Positions 42,150 to 56,431 of a DNA stretch of 64,000 nucleotides are shown one piece after another. The stretch spans positions 14,458,501 through 14,522,500 of the forward strand of contig JAGUCH010000002.1 of assembly GCA_019096065.1 (NCBI GenBank). The letters are read 5' to 3'. Both the position numbers and the translations under genes were made by a program. Under the pieces are notes generated by a model, which was given only the letters and a program-made list of their open reading frames with translations, ran no database searches and was not told where the DNA came from. The stretch is from Paracyclopina nana (taxonomy: Eukaryota > Arthropoda > Copepoda > Cyclopoida > Cyclopettidae). How positions within the stretch are numbered: position 1 is the stretch's first letter; the number at the start of each line of letters is the position of its first letter.

Positions 42150-42971
42150 TCAACTCTTTTGGCCAGTGTAGAGCTCCTTGAGAGACTTGAGCTCTTCGAT
42201 AAGCGCCTTGTTTTGGTTTTCCAGGATAGCTGCAACAGATCAAAATTACGTCAAAGCTAAATATTTTCTTAGCCTTGTGAAACGCTCACCAACTCTGTTT
42301 TCCAGGCATTTGATGTACTCCTTCTTTTTGTTCCTGCATTCCCGTGCGGCCTCCCTATTCTTGAGGAGTCTAATTTCTCGTTTTCTGGTCGCTTCCTCTA
42401 TAGTGCTCCCAGATCCGGAGGAGGTCGAGGCTGCGGAGGCCACCGACAGGATCTGCGGAGAAGTGGCTGCAGCTGCCACGGTGCCAGGTATAAAGACAGT
42501 CTGGCCGTTTTGTGAGGCCGCTGCATACTGTATGACACCAGAGGGCGACGAGGAGGCCGTTGAGGAGGCTGACACCACGCCTCCAGCCCCCAAGGTTATG
42601 GTCTGGATGCTACTGGCATCTGGACTCAGGGCAGACGGGCTGACGATCTGATACTGTTGGCCATTAATGGTGATAGTTTGTACTGGCTGTGCGGCGTCCT
42701 CGCTCTCCTCGGACTCGACTGCTGCTGAAGTGGACACTTCGATGGCCTCCTCCTCTTCTTTGAGGTTAGCTACGCGAGCCTCTGTGCCCTTGAGGTCGTC
42801 AAGGATTTTGCAGTAGGACGGCTGGCGGATGAGCACGTCCCGTCTGGTGGTGGGCTTTGAGGAGGAGACGGCGTTGTCCGAGGCGGGTGGCATCTTGATC
42901 ACCTTGGTCGGTGGCTCGGACTTTGAGGAGGCCGAGACCACCCGACGACTAGAGCTTCCAGTGCTGGCCAT
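42150..42971 (-). CDS. CREB: CREB/ATF1-family bZIP transcription factor
   Basis: Two exons, 42971-42290 and 42229-42150, encode 253 residues. The kinase-inducible domain is LIRQPSYCKILDDL, with the PKA-type serine at residue 52; Arg is at -3 but -2 is Gln, not Arg. A short Gln/Thr region (QTITINGQQYQIV) matches the constitutive Q2-type activation domain; a Q1 region is absent. The bZIP basic region is RKREIRLLKNREAARECR, then KKKEYIKCLENRV. The leucine zipper continues in exon 2 (AILENQNKALIEELKSLKEL). The intron splits the zipper after the basic region, as in vertebrate CREB genes. It binds CRE sites and responds to cAMP and calcium signalling. CRE half-sites lie about 180 bp upstream of its own start. 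Confidence 0.95.
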
Positions 42972-43147
42972 TTCTAACAGCTTCTCGTCATTGGAAAGCC
43001 TTCTTCAAGGCCAAGTTGGAGTTCAAGGTCGCTCCACGAATGGCCAGGAAAAATGACTCCTGAGCCGTTTTGTGGCGATGGGCCCACCAGTTGATCACAA
43101 TAACAATCTCGTAAGGGATCCAGACGGGCTAGTAAACTGTCAACTCT

Positions 43148-43177
43148 ACGTCATATGACGTAAATTTCGTCATACGC
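43148..43177. promoter_or_regulatory. Cluster of CRE half-sites upstream of CREB
   Basis: ACGTCATATGACGTAAATTT followed by CGTCATACG contains three CRE half-sites (CGTCA twice, TGACG once), about 180-205 bp upstream of the CREB ATG. CREB genes in vertebrates are known to be autoregulated through CREs, so feedback control is plausible here. Confidence 0.5.
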
Positions 43178-44148
43178 CATGTAAAGCTCGAGCAAAGATG
43201 GTGGCTTCTTCTCTGTAAAGCATGATCCGCTTATGCTCTATGAAAGCGCCAAAATACCCTTTGGCCGAAAAACTTGAATCTGGTAGCGGTTTGTTCAGAG
43301 CGAGGCTTGCCCAAGAAGTAGCGTCAAAATGAAGAAAATAGCCAGATACTTTATGGATCCGCCAGAATTTATCAACTGAGCTGCACCGTAAAGAGAACTG
43401 TTTCGTTTTGTTTAGTCTATTTTGAGTTAACGCGCTCACATAGCATGGCAGTTCAACTGAGCTCTTCGAGGATTTTTACAGCTCAAAAGCGGATGTGACG
43501 ATTTCACGAGAAAAATGACTATGCTCGGCCCATAAATATTAATTGTTGCATAACAATCAAGTTTTTCTACTCGCGAAACGACATAGATCATAGCATAACT
43601 CGGCCAACTCGAGTTGGATTTTGATAAATCAGACAGAAAACAGCATTTTTTCTCTTAAACAAGCCATCTTCTTCGTTCGTGACCCTAATTCTTGAGGTGG
43701 GCAGCGCAACAGTACTTTAACTTTGATTCTTGCAGGTCCCGCAATTTGAACCTAAGTCAATTTGTTTGACGCTTGCGATTCGCAATTTCAGTAAAAAGTG
43801 CTGTTCCAAAACGCAATTGCAAGTATTGCAGAAAACTTTGAACTTTTCAGCTGAAGGTGCTTCAAGAACCTTATGATCACTTGCTGAAATTAGATCAGCG
43901 CTACCTTGCGTAGCTACATTCGACTACGTTGCGGCTGGTCGTGTCGACACGGCCAAAGGTCGCTAAAACGAGCAAAGCTGATAATAGGCTAAGAAGTAAG
44001 CAAGCAGTGTGTGAGTCAGTCCTTACGAATTACGTTGATCCTTGTGTGCGTTGGTACATGTGTGTGGACTGACGACGGAGAACATTCCCTCGCCCGACAT
44101 CTTGGACCCGTTTTCGCAATTGCAACTGGACGAGTTCTACCGCTCGCC
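43178..44148. promoter_or_regulatory. Divergent CREB/S6K intergenic region
   Basis: About 1.2 kb separates the divergent start codons of CREB (42971) and S6 kinase (44149). No TATA box is obvious near either gene. It presumably holds both promoters and the S6K 5' leader. A tandem gene or other coding exon was not seen. Confidence 0.4.
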
Positions 44149-46329
<2,181 letters not shown>

Positions 46330-46849
46330 GCCACAATAATAAGAATACTACTGATGATGCGAGGATTGCAGCGATATGCCTACTGTTAGTTCATTTTTGC
46401 AACGTTTTTCTTACTACAACAATTTATACTGTACTACTAAACTATATGCTACTACAATTAGTGCTGCTGCGGATCCGGTGTTTCAAGCAAGTTTTCATCA
46501 CAGCAATCAGATCGACAACAAGGATAGGAATTTTCCAGTATATTTTCAATTTCCTCCTCCCCTCTGCCATACTAAATCTCATCATCAACAGACCTGTCTG
46601 TGCCCTCACAGGCAGAATCATTTCCACGAAAAAAGAGGATTTGTCAACGAACAACTATTTGTGTGCATAATGTTTGTCCTTTCAGAAAGGAAACGCTCTT
46701 TTTTAATGGCTATGCTACAACGGGACAACTACAACAGCAGCAAAGAACGAAAAATTACCTCTATTTGTTTGTCTCGCTCATTTTATACAAATCGTTGTAT
46801 AGCTTTGCTTTTGATATATGCAAAAAGAGAAATACAGGATCATCCATTT
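46330..46849. other. Convergent 3' region of S6K and EEF2KMT
   Basis: The 520 bp between the two stop codons hold presumed 3' UTRs. Open frames on both strands have no resemblance to known proteins. Confidence 0.4.
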
Positions 46850-49800
46850 TCACCTTTCCAGGGTTATTTCGTAGATGCGCGTCTTTTGGTGAGACACGTC
46901 AGAGCAAAGGAGGCTTTCAGCGGGCGTGAATGAGCCTCTGGATAGAATTCCGAATTTCAGCCCTTTTTGTCTTAACTCCTTTTCGAAGCAAGCCAGAGTT
47001 GTGGAGCTTCGTTCAGTGCATGAAATCAAGGCAGTAGCTGTAGGGTTGCATTGGAGGACCCTTTGAAGCACATGACATAAAGGCGGAATCAGGGTTCTTT
47101 CATAGACAATGTCCGCTCCAAGAATCCAGTCTACTTCTATTTGGCTGCTTTCTTTTCTGGTCCAGTCCAGCTCGTCCACCACAACAGTGCAATTCTCGCT
47201 TAGTTTGTGCTCCCAGGGAAGATTTTGCTCCCCCTTTGGCGGTCCATGTGTTGCATGCTCTGTCATGTCCTCCAAGAGATGGGGAGTGCCAAAGTTCAGC
47301 ATAACGTTGTACCTGACTGCTTTCAAAACTTCAGGGTGACAGTCTGTTAAGATGAGCGATTTCATGGGAATTGACTTCAAGAGATGCAGCCCAAGAAAGC
47401 CTACTCCACAGCCCAGCTCCATAATTCTCGAGTCCTGCAAATATGCATATAAATGTTATAACTCAAGCTACTTCTACCATTCAAAAATTATCCTAGATTG
47501 TTTTTAGCGTCATTAAGTGCATTGACCCTCCTCGCTTGAAAAGTAACAAAAAGCAGACACTTATATAACCAATATAAGTCTCTGATAAAAAGCAATACTG
47601 AAATCTTGCAGCCATTTTAAAAGCGGGATATACTAAGATACGCAACATGCGCATATGTACATCAAAAACTACTAAAATGCGAATTTACAAGGGGATATTC
47701 TATAACACGCGACAACCTACAAAAATACGCTACACATTGACTTGAGAGAAAACCTAACCTAGACTTCGTCAACCACCCCTAAACCTATATATTTTCTGAA
47801 AGCTTATGTCTTAAGGGTTCGTTTGGTGGTAATTTTAAAATCCTGGCCTGGCACTTCTCATAACATAAAATTTTAAAAAACCTCTAGCATGCTTTTTTCG
47901 ATAAGTTGAGCTTCTATTACCCCACATAAAATCAAAAGGGCTAACGTTTTTTATTTCATAAGCAAATCGCTAGAACGACCAGGAAGGGAGATACAGAGTG
48001 ACAAACTTTATATCAAATTGCTACAAATGTTTTGCTACTTGGAAAATTGTCCCTTTGTATCTCTTTTCCTGGTCATCCTTGCAACTTCCTTATGAAATTA
48101 AAAAAGTTAGATCTTTCAATTTTAACGGGGGTTATTAAAGTGCATGATACCAATAAAACGAAGCGGTACTGAGCTAGAAGTTTTTCAAAGTTTTATGTTA
48201 TGGGAAGCGCCAGGCCAGGATTTTATAACTACCCTTAAACAAACCCTTAGGACATAAGCTTTCAGAAAATATATAGGTTTTGGGGTGGTTGACAAAGTCT
48301 AGATTAGGTTTTCTCTCAAGTCAATGTGGCGACTTAGGCGTTTCTAGTTCATTGATATGATAAAAATAATAAAAGTAGCGTGCGGTATTTACCAGTGTGC
48401 GGTATTTAGTAGTGCGCGTAGCGTTTGTGTGCGGTATTTAGTATATACGATCAAAACGCGAAAGCGCACAGTGTCCACAAACTGTGTCAAAAAATTGTCC
48501 ACAGATGATAATTGACTAAGGTTAGACTGAGCATTCATAGATTTTTCTGAGCCTTGGAGAGACAAGCATTCTTGACCCTTTGATGCGCTCAGCTATGAAT
48601 TTGAGGCAGCTGAGTCAATTTTTAGGGTCGATTTCACGAGTATCTACAAATTTCTGCAAATTGTGTCATCTACAAAAGTACTCCGGTTGTGATTCCTGCG
48701 AATTAGAGGATATTTTGCCTTAAAGTTATTCAAAATCAAAACTTTAGAAAAGTTAAGTATAAAAATTGTACGCTTATGTCAAGTTAAAATCAGCAAATGT
48801 TGTAATTTTCTCAAAATCAAGCTGTTTTCAGGCTATTTTCGAAATTAGAATTCATCTTTTTTAAAGGGCTTACATGTTTCAACAGATATACTATAAATGC
48901 CGAAAAAATTCAATTAAAAAGTTCTCTGAAATGTTGATTGTCACTAGCAAAGCTGATCTATAAATAGACATATTTTAAAAGTGAAGAATTCGGCGATTCA
49001 TTCTTAGATTACACTCATGCAGTCAAAAAGGTCTGTAAAATTGTGTCACTTTTTTGAATAAGAATTTTGTTACTCAAAGAATGCCTTTTTTCGATGTTCA
49101 CTTTTTTGCCTTTTATGTGGCTGAGTGTTAATAAATGATTAATTTGTTATATTAAAGACCCATTAGTTAAATTTTTCTGTCAAAATGAATTAAAATGAAT
49201 TATTGTCAATTGCATTGATACTTGATGGTTAATCCCTGAACTCCTTATGATTACCATCTTTTAAAGTCAAATGAATCATTTATTTGGCATCTGCTGGCAA
49301 AGCATCTTGCTTCATAAAACATTGATAGTTCTGCATTTTTTTAATGAGGATATCAACTTTCATTGAATCCAAAACTCCAAACTGCTCCTGATGCATAAAG
49401 AAGTCTTGGAAAACCCAAATTGCCGATTGATTGGGCTTCAATGCCCCCCAAAAATGTAAATTCATGATTGATTCAGTAAATATATAAAAGATCAGTGATC
49501 TTCATTATCTTTGTGATCTATAGATGGACGGAGATGTCCAAAGGGTTCATTTAGTTGTAATTAAAAAAACTTCGGTTCCCATTTCATAAAATGCTCAAAA
49601 ACTTTTAGCTCGCACAATTTCGTATGTTTTGAGAAGATTATAATCCATCCTTAGAAAAAGACAGATAAACTATTTTTTGTTTCACAAGCAAGTTTTCCTA
49701 TTTTAACTGGGGTCATTGAAGCTTATTAGACACTAAATGAACCCACTACAAATGAACGGACTACCGCTTCCATAAACTATATAATTTTTGGGTGTTGCGA

Positions 49801-50419
49801 AAAATTTGGCTTAGGTGTTTTGCCAAGCCAATGTGTAACATGATGGAAGTAAGAGGAAACGTTTGAGTTTATATTCGAATTAGCTCTTATACTTTTGTTA
49901 TTATACCTTGAAAGAACTGCTAAAATTGGAAAGCAACCAGTCAGTAGCAAATAGGGCCCCCTGCCAAGAAGTGTAGCCAGTGGTTCCATGGCCTATGATC
50001 TCGTTCTCCTCAAACAGTGTAACAGTTGCATCAAAGCTGGGATTTCTATTGAGGCTTTTGTATATGAAAATTGGCTCAACAGCACCTTGGTGCTTTGCAA
50101 GCAAATGAGATACATGCTCAGACAAACGCATATCTGGTGCATTAAGTAGCAGTGAATGCTTGAGCCAATTGATCACTGATACCAAGTGGGGACTTGCCAC
50201 AGGGAACCTATGGAGTGGGTGGTTCAAAAGGACCCATTCCATGCCCTCAACCACTCGGTTCTCGACTTTAAGCTTGGCAAAGAGGGGAAACCACCGGCTC
50301 AAATAGTCCTCAAGCTGGCCCCAAAATGCACTCGTGATGACAACATGTCCGAAAAGGCCTTCGGCCAAGTGCTCTTGAAGCAATTTCAGCTTTTGCTCAA
50401 CATCACTCTCAAGACTCAT
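46850..50419 (-). CDS. EEF2KMT: Protein-lysine methyltransferase EEF2KMT (FAM86) homologue
   Basis: Two exons, 50419-49907 and 47434-46850, encode 365 residues; the human protein has 330. Exon 1 is the FAM86-specific N-terminal domain ending in GHGTTGYTSWQGALFATDWL, which matches the conserved TTG-TWD-AL-LAEW tract. Exon 2 opens with the SAM-binding motif RIMELGCGVGFLGL, then LILTDCHPEVL, VVDELDW and WILGADIVYE, the seven-strand methyltransferase family 16 pattern. The enzyme trimethylates a lysine of translation elongation factor 2. The intron is 2.47 kb, far larger than others here, and is filled with repeats, including a long palindrome. The gene lies 303 bp downstream of the last dynamin exon on the same strand. 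Confidence 0.9.
47625..48448. mobile_element. Palindromic repeat element in EEF2KMT intron
   Basis: It starts GGGATATACTAAGATACGC and ends TATTTAGTATATAC, related to the ends of the element at 40180. The two arms mirror each other over their length: TATATATTTTCTGAAAGCTT (47788) against AAGCTTTCAGAAAATATATA (48258), GGCCTGGCACTTCTCATAACATAAAA against its inverse, and AAGCAAATCGCTAGAACGAC against the arm at 48060-48100. The whole 824 bp could fold into one hairpin. It is non-coding. Confidence 0.8.
48449..49494. other. EEF2KMT intron filler
   Basis: AT-rich sequence with no recognised gene or clear repeat unit. A 61-codon minus-strand frame near 49280-49465 has no family resemblance. Confidence 0.4.
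49495..49840. repeat. Third, diverged palindromic repeat in EEF2KMT intron
   Basis: TCCAAAGGGTTCATTTAGTT (49538) is mirrored by ACTAAATGAACCCACTA (49731). TATATAATTTTTGGGTGTTGCG near 49778 matches the TATATAGGTTTTGGGGTGGTTG block at 48270. It is a degraded relative of the element at 47625. Confidence 0.6.
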
Positions 50420-50722
50420 GCTGCAAACTGAAAATCACATTGGCTATGGGCCAATTTTTTTGGCAAACGCAACACGCGCGCGCGGACTCCTTTTCAGCTT
50501 TATTTGTCACCATATTACTAAGTTTAGCATATAAACCAAAAAATTATAATATACAGACTTGGATTCTCAAAGAAGAAGAAAATCGATGTATTAGCGCCAT
50601 TTCGAGAGGCTACTTGGATCAGCGCATTTCATCAGAGTAAATGTGGAATGAGGCATCACTATTGCATTAGAGAAAGGCAATCTTCGAATCACAGACATTG
50701 AGAGACAAACGTAAAACGGCGA

Positions 50723-50783
50723 TCAGCGTTGCCCTATGACCGGCCTCTCGGGTATCCGTGGAGGAGCGTTGGGAAGAGTTCGT
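50723..50783 (-). other. Alternative last exon of dynamin
   Basis: A downstream AG acceptor after a T-rich tract opens a frame encoding [19 protein letters not shown] and a TGA. It is in phase with the Pro-rich exon ending at 51482. The other last exon (51283-51145) encodes an Ala/Gln-rich helix ending FSGLKRK. The PPRIPERP tail is a typical SH3 ligand. Confidence 0.65.
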
Positions 50784-53700
50784 CTACAAAACAAAAAAAA
50801 AAAAACAAAAAAACGTGGGAAAAGCACAATTAGAAAGGCACATAACAACATAACGTGACAAACAGTATATGTAATTGGCATGCTGTTATGATACCACTTG
50901 CAGGACGTTATGGCTACTAGTTTCATTTATTTGCCGTAATGAGTGCAACATATGATTTTTACAGTAGATTTGGAGAGAACCGAGCGAGGAACTCGACAAC
51001 ACGACGACGGCTGCGACTTATATGTAGTAGGACTAAATGCTCATCAAACCACCTAACAATAGTTATATGCATATAATGTTGTTGTTAATAGCGAACAAAA
51101 AGCAGTGGTGTAGTAAGTGTGAATGTATAATATTGTTTAACATGTTATTTTCTCTTCAGACCGCTGAAGGCGTTCGAAAGCTGGTTTTGCACTTCGGTGG
51201 CCGCCGCTTGAGCAGCCGCCTGTGCAGCCGCTTTCTGCACTTGCTGTCCCATGTTCTCGAGGGCCGAGTTTATTCCACCACGACTGGAGCAGCAGCAAGA
51301 AGAAGGAGAAAAATGTTGGGTTGAAGTTGGTTTTAACGTCTACTGTGTATCATCCGGAAGTAGCAAGAAAATGAAAGAGTTACAGATTAATATCAGCCCA
51401 TAACACACACACGGGATCGAAAGTGTTAATCCGATAGGAGAAAATGGGTGCCCGTCCCGAATGAATTGTCAGCATACTTACGTTGGAATCATTGGGGGTG
51501 GGAGGCCGCCTCCCGTGCGACCTGGAGGGGGTGGGGGACCCCGCCCAGCTGGGGGAACTGGAGCTGCCCTCGGCGGTTGACCAGGGTTGGCGGGTTGCCT
51601 ATTGACTGGTGGAGGAGGGTTTCTTCTTGGACCTCCGGGAGATGGAGGACCTCCACCTCCACCACCGCCCATGGAGCTAGCTGGCGTAGACCTGCAAAAA
51701 ATTAAGGCAAAACTTGCAAAATGGGAGCAATGCTCGCAAAAACTCGCAAGAGAGAAAATGCTCAATTGAAAGCTTCAAAATTCCAAATTACCAATTATGA
51801 AGATATGGTCAGGAATACTACGTTATTGACAACCGAAAGAAAACATTTCCTGAGTTCTAGTTTTTTTTAACAACGAAATCAGAATACATTTGATAAAACT
51901 ATTCCTCAATCATCTATGAAAATTGGAATGCTGAACATTTCTTTGGCCTTCAAACAAATCCTATTTTTGCCCCTTCAGTTTGAGCAAGATAAAAACTTAA
52001 AGGGGGGTTATTTGGTTATTTTCACATTTTTCTTGAAGAAGAAAACATTTCTACCATAGCAGCGTACAATGCTTTCGATTAAATGAACAGGTGAATTGTA
52101 GAGCTTTCTTGGGCGATAAAAAGGAGAAATAAGACCTTGCAAATCAAAATACTTACGAGAAACCAGCTCCTGATGACGGCATCCAGTCACTTTTGACTGG
52201 AGGTGGAGCAGGCACGCTGACAGTGGCCATGGACACGTCACCAATGATCCTCATCGCCTCTTTGCAGGCATGGTATTGCCTGAGCATCTCCTCGCGCTTG
52301 ATGGCCTCATCTGCGCTTTCCTCCATCATGGAATGCTGAATAAAACCAAGCGTGAATTGCCATGCGTTGAACATAATTAGATGGCATAATTACTGTGTCG
52401 CCAGTCGCGTAGAGCTGAGCCAACAGCTCCGAATTAATAAATTGTTTCACGTCATTGATCATGAGATACATGATTGACTTGGGGACCAAGTCACGGCATG
52501 TCTTTGTGACGATCTTCATGTAGGAGTCGACCAGATTGCGAATCGTCTCCACCTGACGCTCAAGCTGGGGATCAACGGAGCCCAAGGAGTTTTCCTTGGT
52601 GTCCTGAAAACAGAGCGCAAAGTAACTTAGTGGCAGCCGATTGGGACAAATACCACTGTCTCCCAATTTATGGTCAAGGAAAATTTTTGGTACTACAACT
52701 GAGGCAGAAAAGGATGTTAAAAAGGAACAGAAAATAAACACGTCTCATAAATGGGATGATCAGAAGTATTTCGCAAAATGTCCTCTTACTCCATCCTGGA
52801 TGAGAGAGGGGATCGTAACAGCCAGATAGTAGATTAGCAGGAGTTTGAGAGAGAAAGCCGAATGAGGAACACTGGGAAGACATGGAACAACGATATCTTA
52901 CCTCGTTCTCGCCGTTCATGGAGCCAGAGGTCTTCTCAGGGTACACTCCAGCCCGAAGAAAGGAGGCTTTCCAGGAGTCCACGTCGTCCTGAGACTCGCA
53001 TGACAGCTCAAGTGCCTTCCAGTCCTTGCAGACGTTGCGTCCCTCGGGGTTGTAGATGGCGAACATGTGACGCCTGGACATGAAGCCAGCCTCAAGATCT
53101 CTCAGCTTCAAGTTGTCCAGCGGCAGCATGAACTTTTTGTCCTTCTCCTGCATAAATTGAAATGTTGTCAAAGCTGCTTTCTAGATAGATGCCAATAATG
53201 AAATTACATCTTCGTCCTTGTACCAGGACAGCGACTCGGAAGTGAGGACGAACCAGTAGTCTCTTGAGCCGCCCTTCATGATACCAATGTTGTGGATCGA
53301 CATGTAGCCCTTTCGAATAACCTGGTTGCCAAGCTTGCGCCCAGTTTTCTCAGAGTTTTGCGAGGCAGTCGAAGCACTGAAAACAGTCAATTAAAAATAA
53401 TCTTACTTTTAAAATCGACAGAGGAAGTAAATTACTTGGCAAATCCAATGAAGTCCTCATGGTTGGTGTTCATGTAGGCCAGCTCACAATCAATCAACAT
53501 CATAACCTGGTCCTTGCATCTTTGTTCCTTCTCCCGAATGTAGGTGGTAATGATTCTCTCCGTCTCCTCGCGGAGACGCGGATAACGATTCATCTGTAAA
53601 TCAAAATATGCAGTGTGCACGTGGCAGGCTTTTCAATTCTCATTCGTGGCTAGGCTGACTCAAGGGACGACAGATTCCACAAGAAATTCACAAGTATGGT

Positions 53701-55846
53701 TCGCCTACCTTTTGCAAGCTCGCAACAAAATTCTTTTTAATCTCTTGCGTAACAAGTTCAATAAGTCTCATACTAGGTCCTTTCAGCTCGACTATTCGGT
53801 TCTTTACAACCACTTCAAAAGCTTTATCAGGAGTGAACAGCCCCGTTCGAATACCTAAGAAGTTGATATATGCGTGAAAAAGTGCAGTTCAAAGATGCTA
53901 GAGAAGTACATGAGATCGTGCCCCCAAGCAGCTGTTTAGCACACGAATGGTTAGTATAGAAGCGCAGTGCATCATTTATACCTTTTCAGCCGTCATGCGA
54001 ACAACGTTGGTCAGCTCTTGTACAACTAAATCGATGCATTTAAGGCTGGGCTCTTTCAACCGTGCAATTTGCTTCTTGACGATGGCCTCGAAGGCCATGT
54101 CGGGAGTAAAGAGACCAACTCTGATGCCTTTAAGAGAGAGAAACGAGGACAAGTCAGGACAATGCTTGATGGAAGGAAATAGAGCGGACATGAACAAATC
54201 AAAGTCAATCTCGATACTCAGGTAGGAGTTAATTGAGTTAATTGCAATGACACACGAGGGTGAATAATGTATCACTTGCCGTGAATGTTTCGAATGGCAA
54301 ATGCAATCTCACGACGCAGCTCCTTCTCATCAAACTCCATACGCACGATCTCGTAGGGGAATCTCTCGTGGAACAATCTGTTAATCTTGGCACCTCCAGA
54401 TAATTCCAGGGTGTTGACGGCCGCAGAACCGCTGCCCTCAATGGACCGCTCAAAATCTTGCTGTAATTGCTGGATGCTCCTATAAAAAAAACAGAGACAA
54501 AGTTACAATCGGGATTCATATCTCATCGGAGTCATTGTAACGTACTGAAGCATGGCCTTGGTCTTGATCGACGGATCATCAGGCCTAAAGTACTTGTACT
54601 GCTCCACCTCCTTCTCAAGGGACAAAAGCTGCTTTTGCAGCCGGTCTCTGAGCCCGGGCAAAGTCTCACGAATATGATTCGTCAGTTGTTGGTTGAGAAC
54701 CTTTTGCAAGTAGGGCGTACCCATCCTGTCAGCAATATGCCTGTACGCGGGATGGCTGCAAAGACAAAACAGGGTGAAACATTGATATTTGGGGCCCAAA
54801 AAGTAAGGTACCTAAGGAAAAACTTCCGCTCAGCCTCCATCGCAATCTTAATGTCCTTTCGGCCTTCGATGTCCTTTTGGGAGCGGTTGACTACGCCCAC
54901 GTAGCCTCTTCTCAGTGGAAGGAGCTTGTTCTCAAGCACCTCCCTTGCATCAGTCCCTTCATCCATAAGATCAAGCTTGGTCAGGACACCGAGTGTGCGC
55001 AGACCCTCGGGATCTACTTGCTTCGCCAAGTTTAACGCGTCGGAGGTGGCCAAGTCAGTATTGGCGGGAGTGACAGCCAGAATCAGGCAAGTCTCCTTCG
55101 TGATAAACTGCAGAATCATGTCCCTAATTTGTTGCTCGATGTCCACGGGCTGATCGCCCACGGCTATTTTCGTCAGACCAGGCAAGTCGATCAGAGTAAT
55201 GTTCAGAACTAAAACAGCACAGTAAAAAATTGTAAGAAAATAGCCAATACCATGATTACCGTGAGGTGAGTAAACCCTCAGGTTGATGGGCAAGTTGGAA
55301 ATGCCCTTGTTGGAGCCAGTCACGCGGTCAGTCTCATCCTCGATCTCCTTACGGATCTCAAGGAAGTTCATAAACTTTTTCCCCTTGCAGTGCAGAAACT
55401 CGCCATACTCGTTGGGCCCATTGATCAGCTGGAGGATCAGGGGCCTTCGAGTGACGATGCCATTGCCTCTGGGCAGAAAATCCCTGCAAAAAAGGATCAT
55501 CAACAACCATCCTCATGAAACGACCTTCATTGGAGCTACGCAAATGCTCGCGCAGCACATCAAGGAGAGGCTGCTGCTGCTAGTAGCTATGTAGCAGCTC
55601 CAATGGATCGATAACGGTCAGCTGACATGGCAGGCATTGAACATGTCGCCCATTCACAGTCATATGCACTTACTTTCCGACGAAGTTTTCCAAGACGGAC
55701 GATTTTCCAGCCGACTGGCCTCCCACGACGGCGATCTGGGGCAAGTCGATCACCATCGTCACACCGAGCTGTGTGAAGGCATCCTGCATGCGATTGATGA
55801 TAGGAATCAGGGCCTCCATGCCCCGGTTTCCTGCATTCGCCGCCAT
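50723..55846 (-). CDS. DNM: Dynamin large GTPase
   Basis: Minus-strand exons: 55846-55674, 55483-55260, 55208-54812, 54755-54546, 54479-54280, then either 54127-53982 or 53854-53709, then 53593-53436, 53376-53208, 53147-52902, 52603-52394, 52335-52157 and 51691-51482, and a last exon at 51283-51145 or 50783-50723. All phases match; the longer form has 886 residues. The GTPase domain has the P-loop [16 protein letters not shown] and TKLDLMDEG. The stalk, a PH domain ([19 protein letters not shown]), the GED ([17 protein letters not shown]) and a Pro-rich tail ([13 protein letters not shown]) follow. Dynamin pinches off endocytic vesicles at the plasma membrane. The Pro-rich domain recruits SH3 proteins. 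Alternative splicing is described separately. Confidence 0.95.
53709..54127 (-). other. Mutually exclusive dynamin exon pair, 146 nt each
   Basis: Exons 54127-53982 and 53854-53709 have the same length and the same phase. Both encode a stalk segment starting GIR-GLFTPD, and about 25 of 49 residues are identical. Each has its own AG acceptor and an AAAAG-GTA or AAAAG-GTAGG donor. Including both would shift the frame, so they must be exclusive. Vertebrate dynamins have an equivalent exon 10a/10b pair. Confidence 0.85.
54275..54285 (-). promoter_or_regulatory. GC-type splice donor before the exclusive exons
   Basis: After exon 54479-54280 the intron begins GCAAGT instead of GT. No usable GT keeps the frame. 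GC-AG introns are a minor but real class and are enriched at alternatively spliced junctions. Confidence 0.75.
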
Positions 55847-56431
55847 GTTGACGCAGGATTGGTCAACGGGAGATTTCTAACTTTTCAGCGGGTTTTCGCG
55901 AGAGAATTCCTTCTTCGGGAAATCGGGAGTCTAACCGCCACCACAGTCAAGTGCACACACAAGTCTCACTGTTCACTCACACTCCTCCTTCTCCTTTTGT
56001 CTGCTGTTAGCAGAGTTAGCTGCTGCTGCTGCTTTCCTGCTTCTTGCTCAGTCACGCGCTCCTCCCGCGGACACCAACAAAAGCTGCCGCAATTTGACGG
56101 AAAATGCCAGAATAGCGAACCGAATTATCGGAATTAATATTCATATTCTACTAATTACGCAATGAACGCTGCGATTACGCGGAATCTGAGTGAACTAGCA
56201 ATATTTTAATTTTTCCAGGCAAGATGAGAACAGCTCACCGTTGAATCATACTTTATGGATGGTGTTGCAACAACGCTGCAATATGATTGCTAAGGCATGA
56301 CTCAGATGAAGAGAGCCTTGCACATGCTCGCAGTCTGGCTGAGCAGATAAAGAAAGACCAAAGGGACCCGCCAACTGACAATGACACAACTGGAAACGCT
56401 TTTATCAATTAACTCGATAAAAACAACTTCT
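55847..56431. other. Intergenic, dynamin promoter side
   Basis: 585 bp between the dynamin start and the RFC4 stop, both on the minus strand. A short GCTGCTGCTGCTGC run lies near 56020. No TATA box is evident; no gene seen. Confidence 0.4.

Noticed and set aside
46376..46933. A plus-strand gene downstream of S6K
   Set aside because: The frame shows no motif, overlaps the end of the EEF2KMT coding exon in antisense, and is AT-rich.
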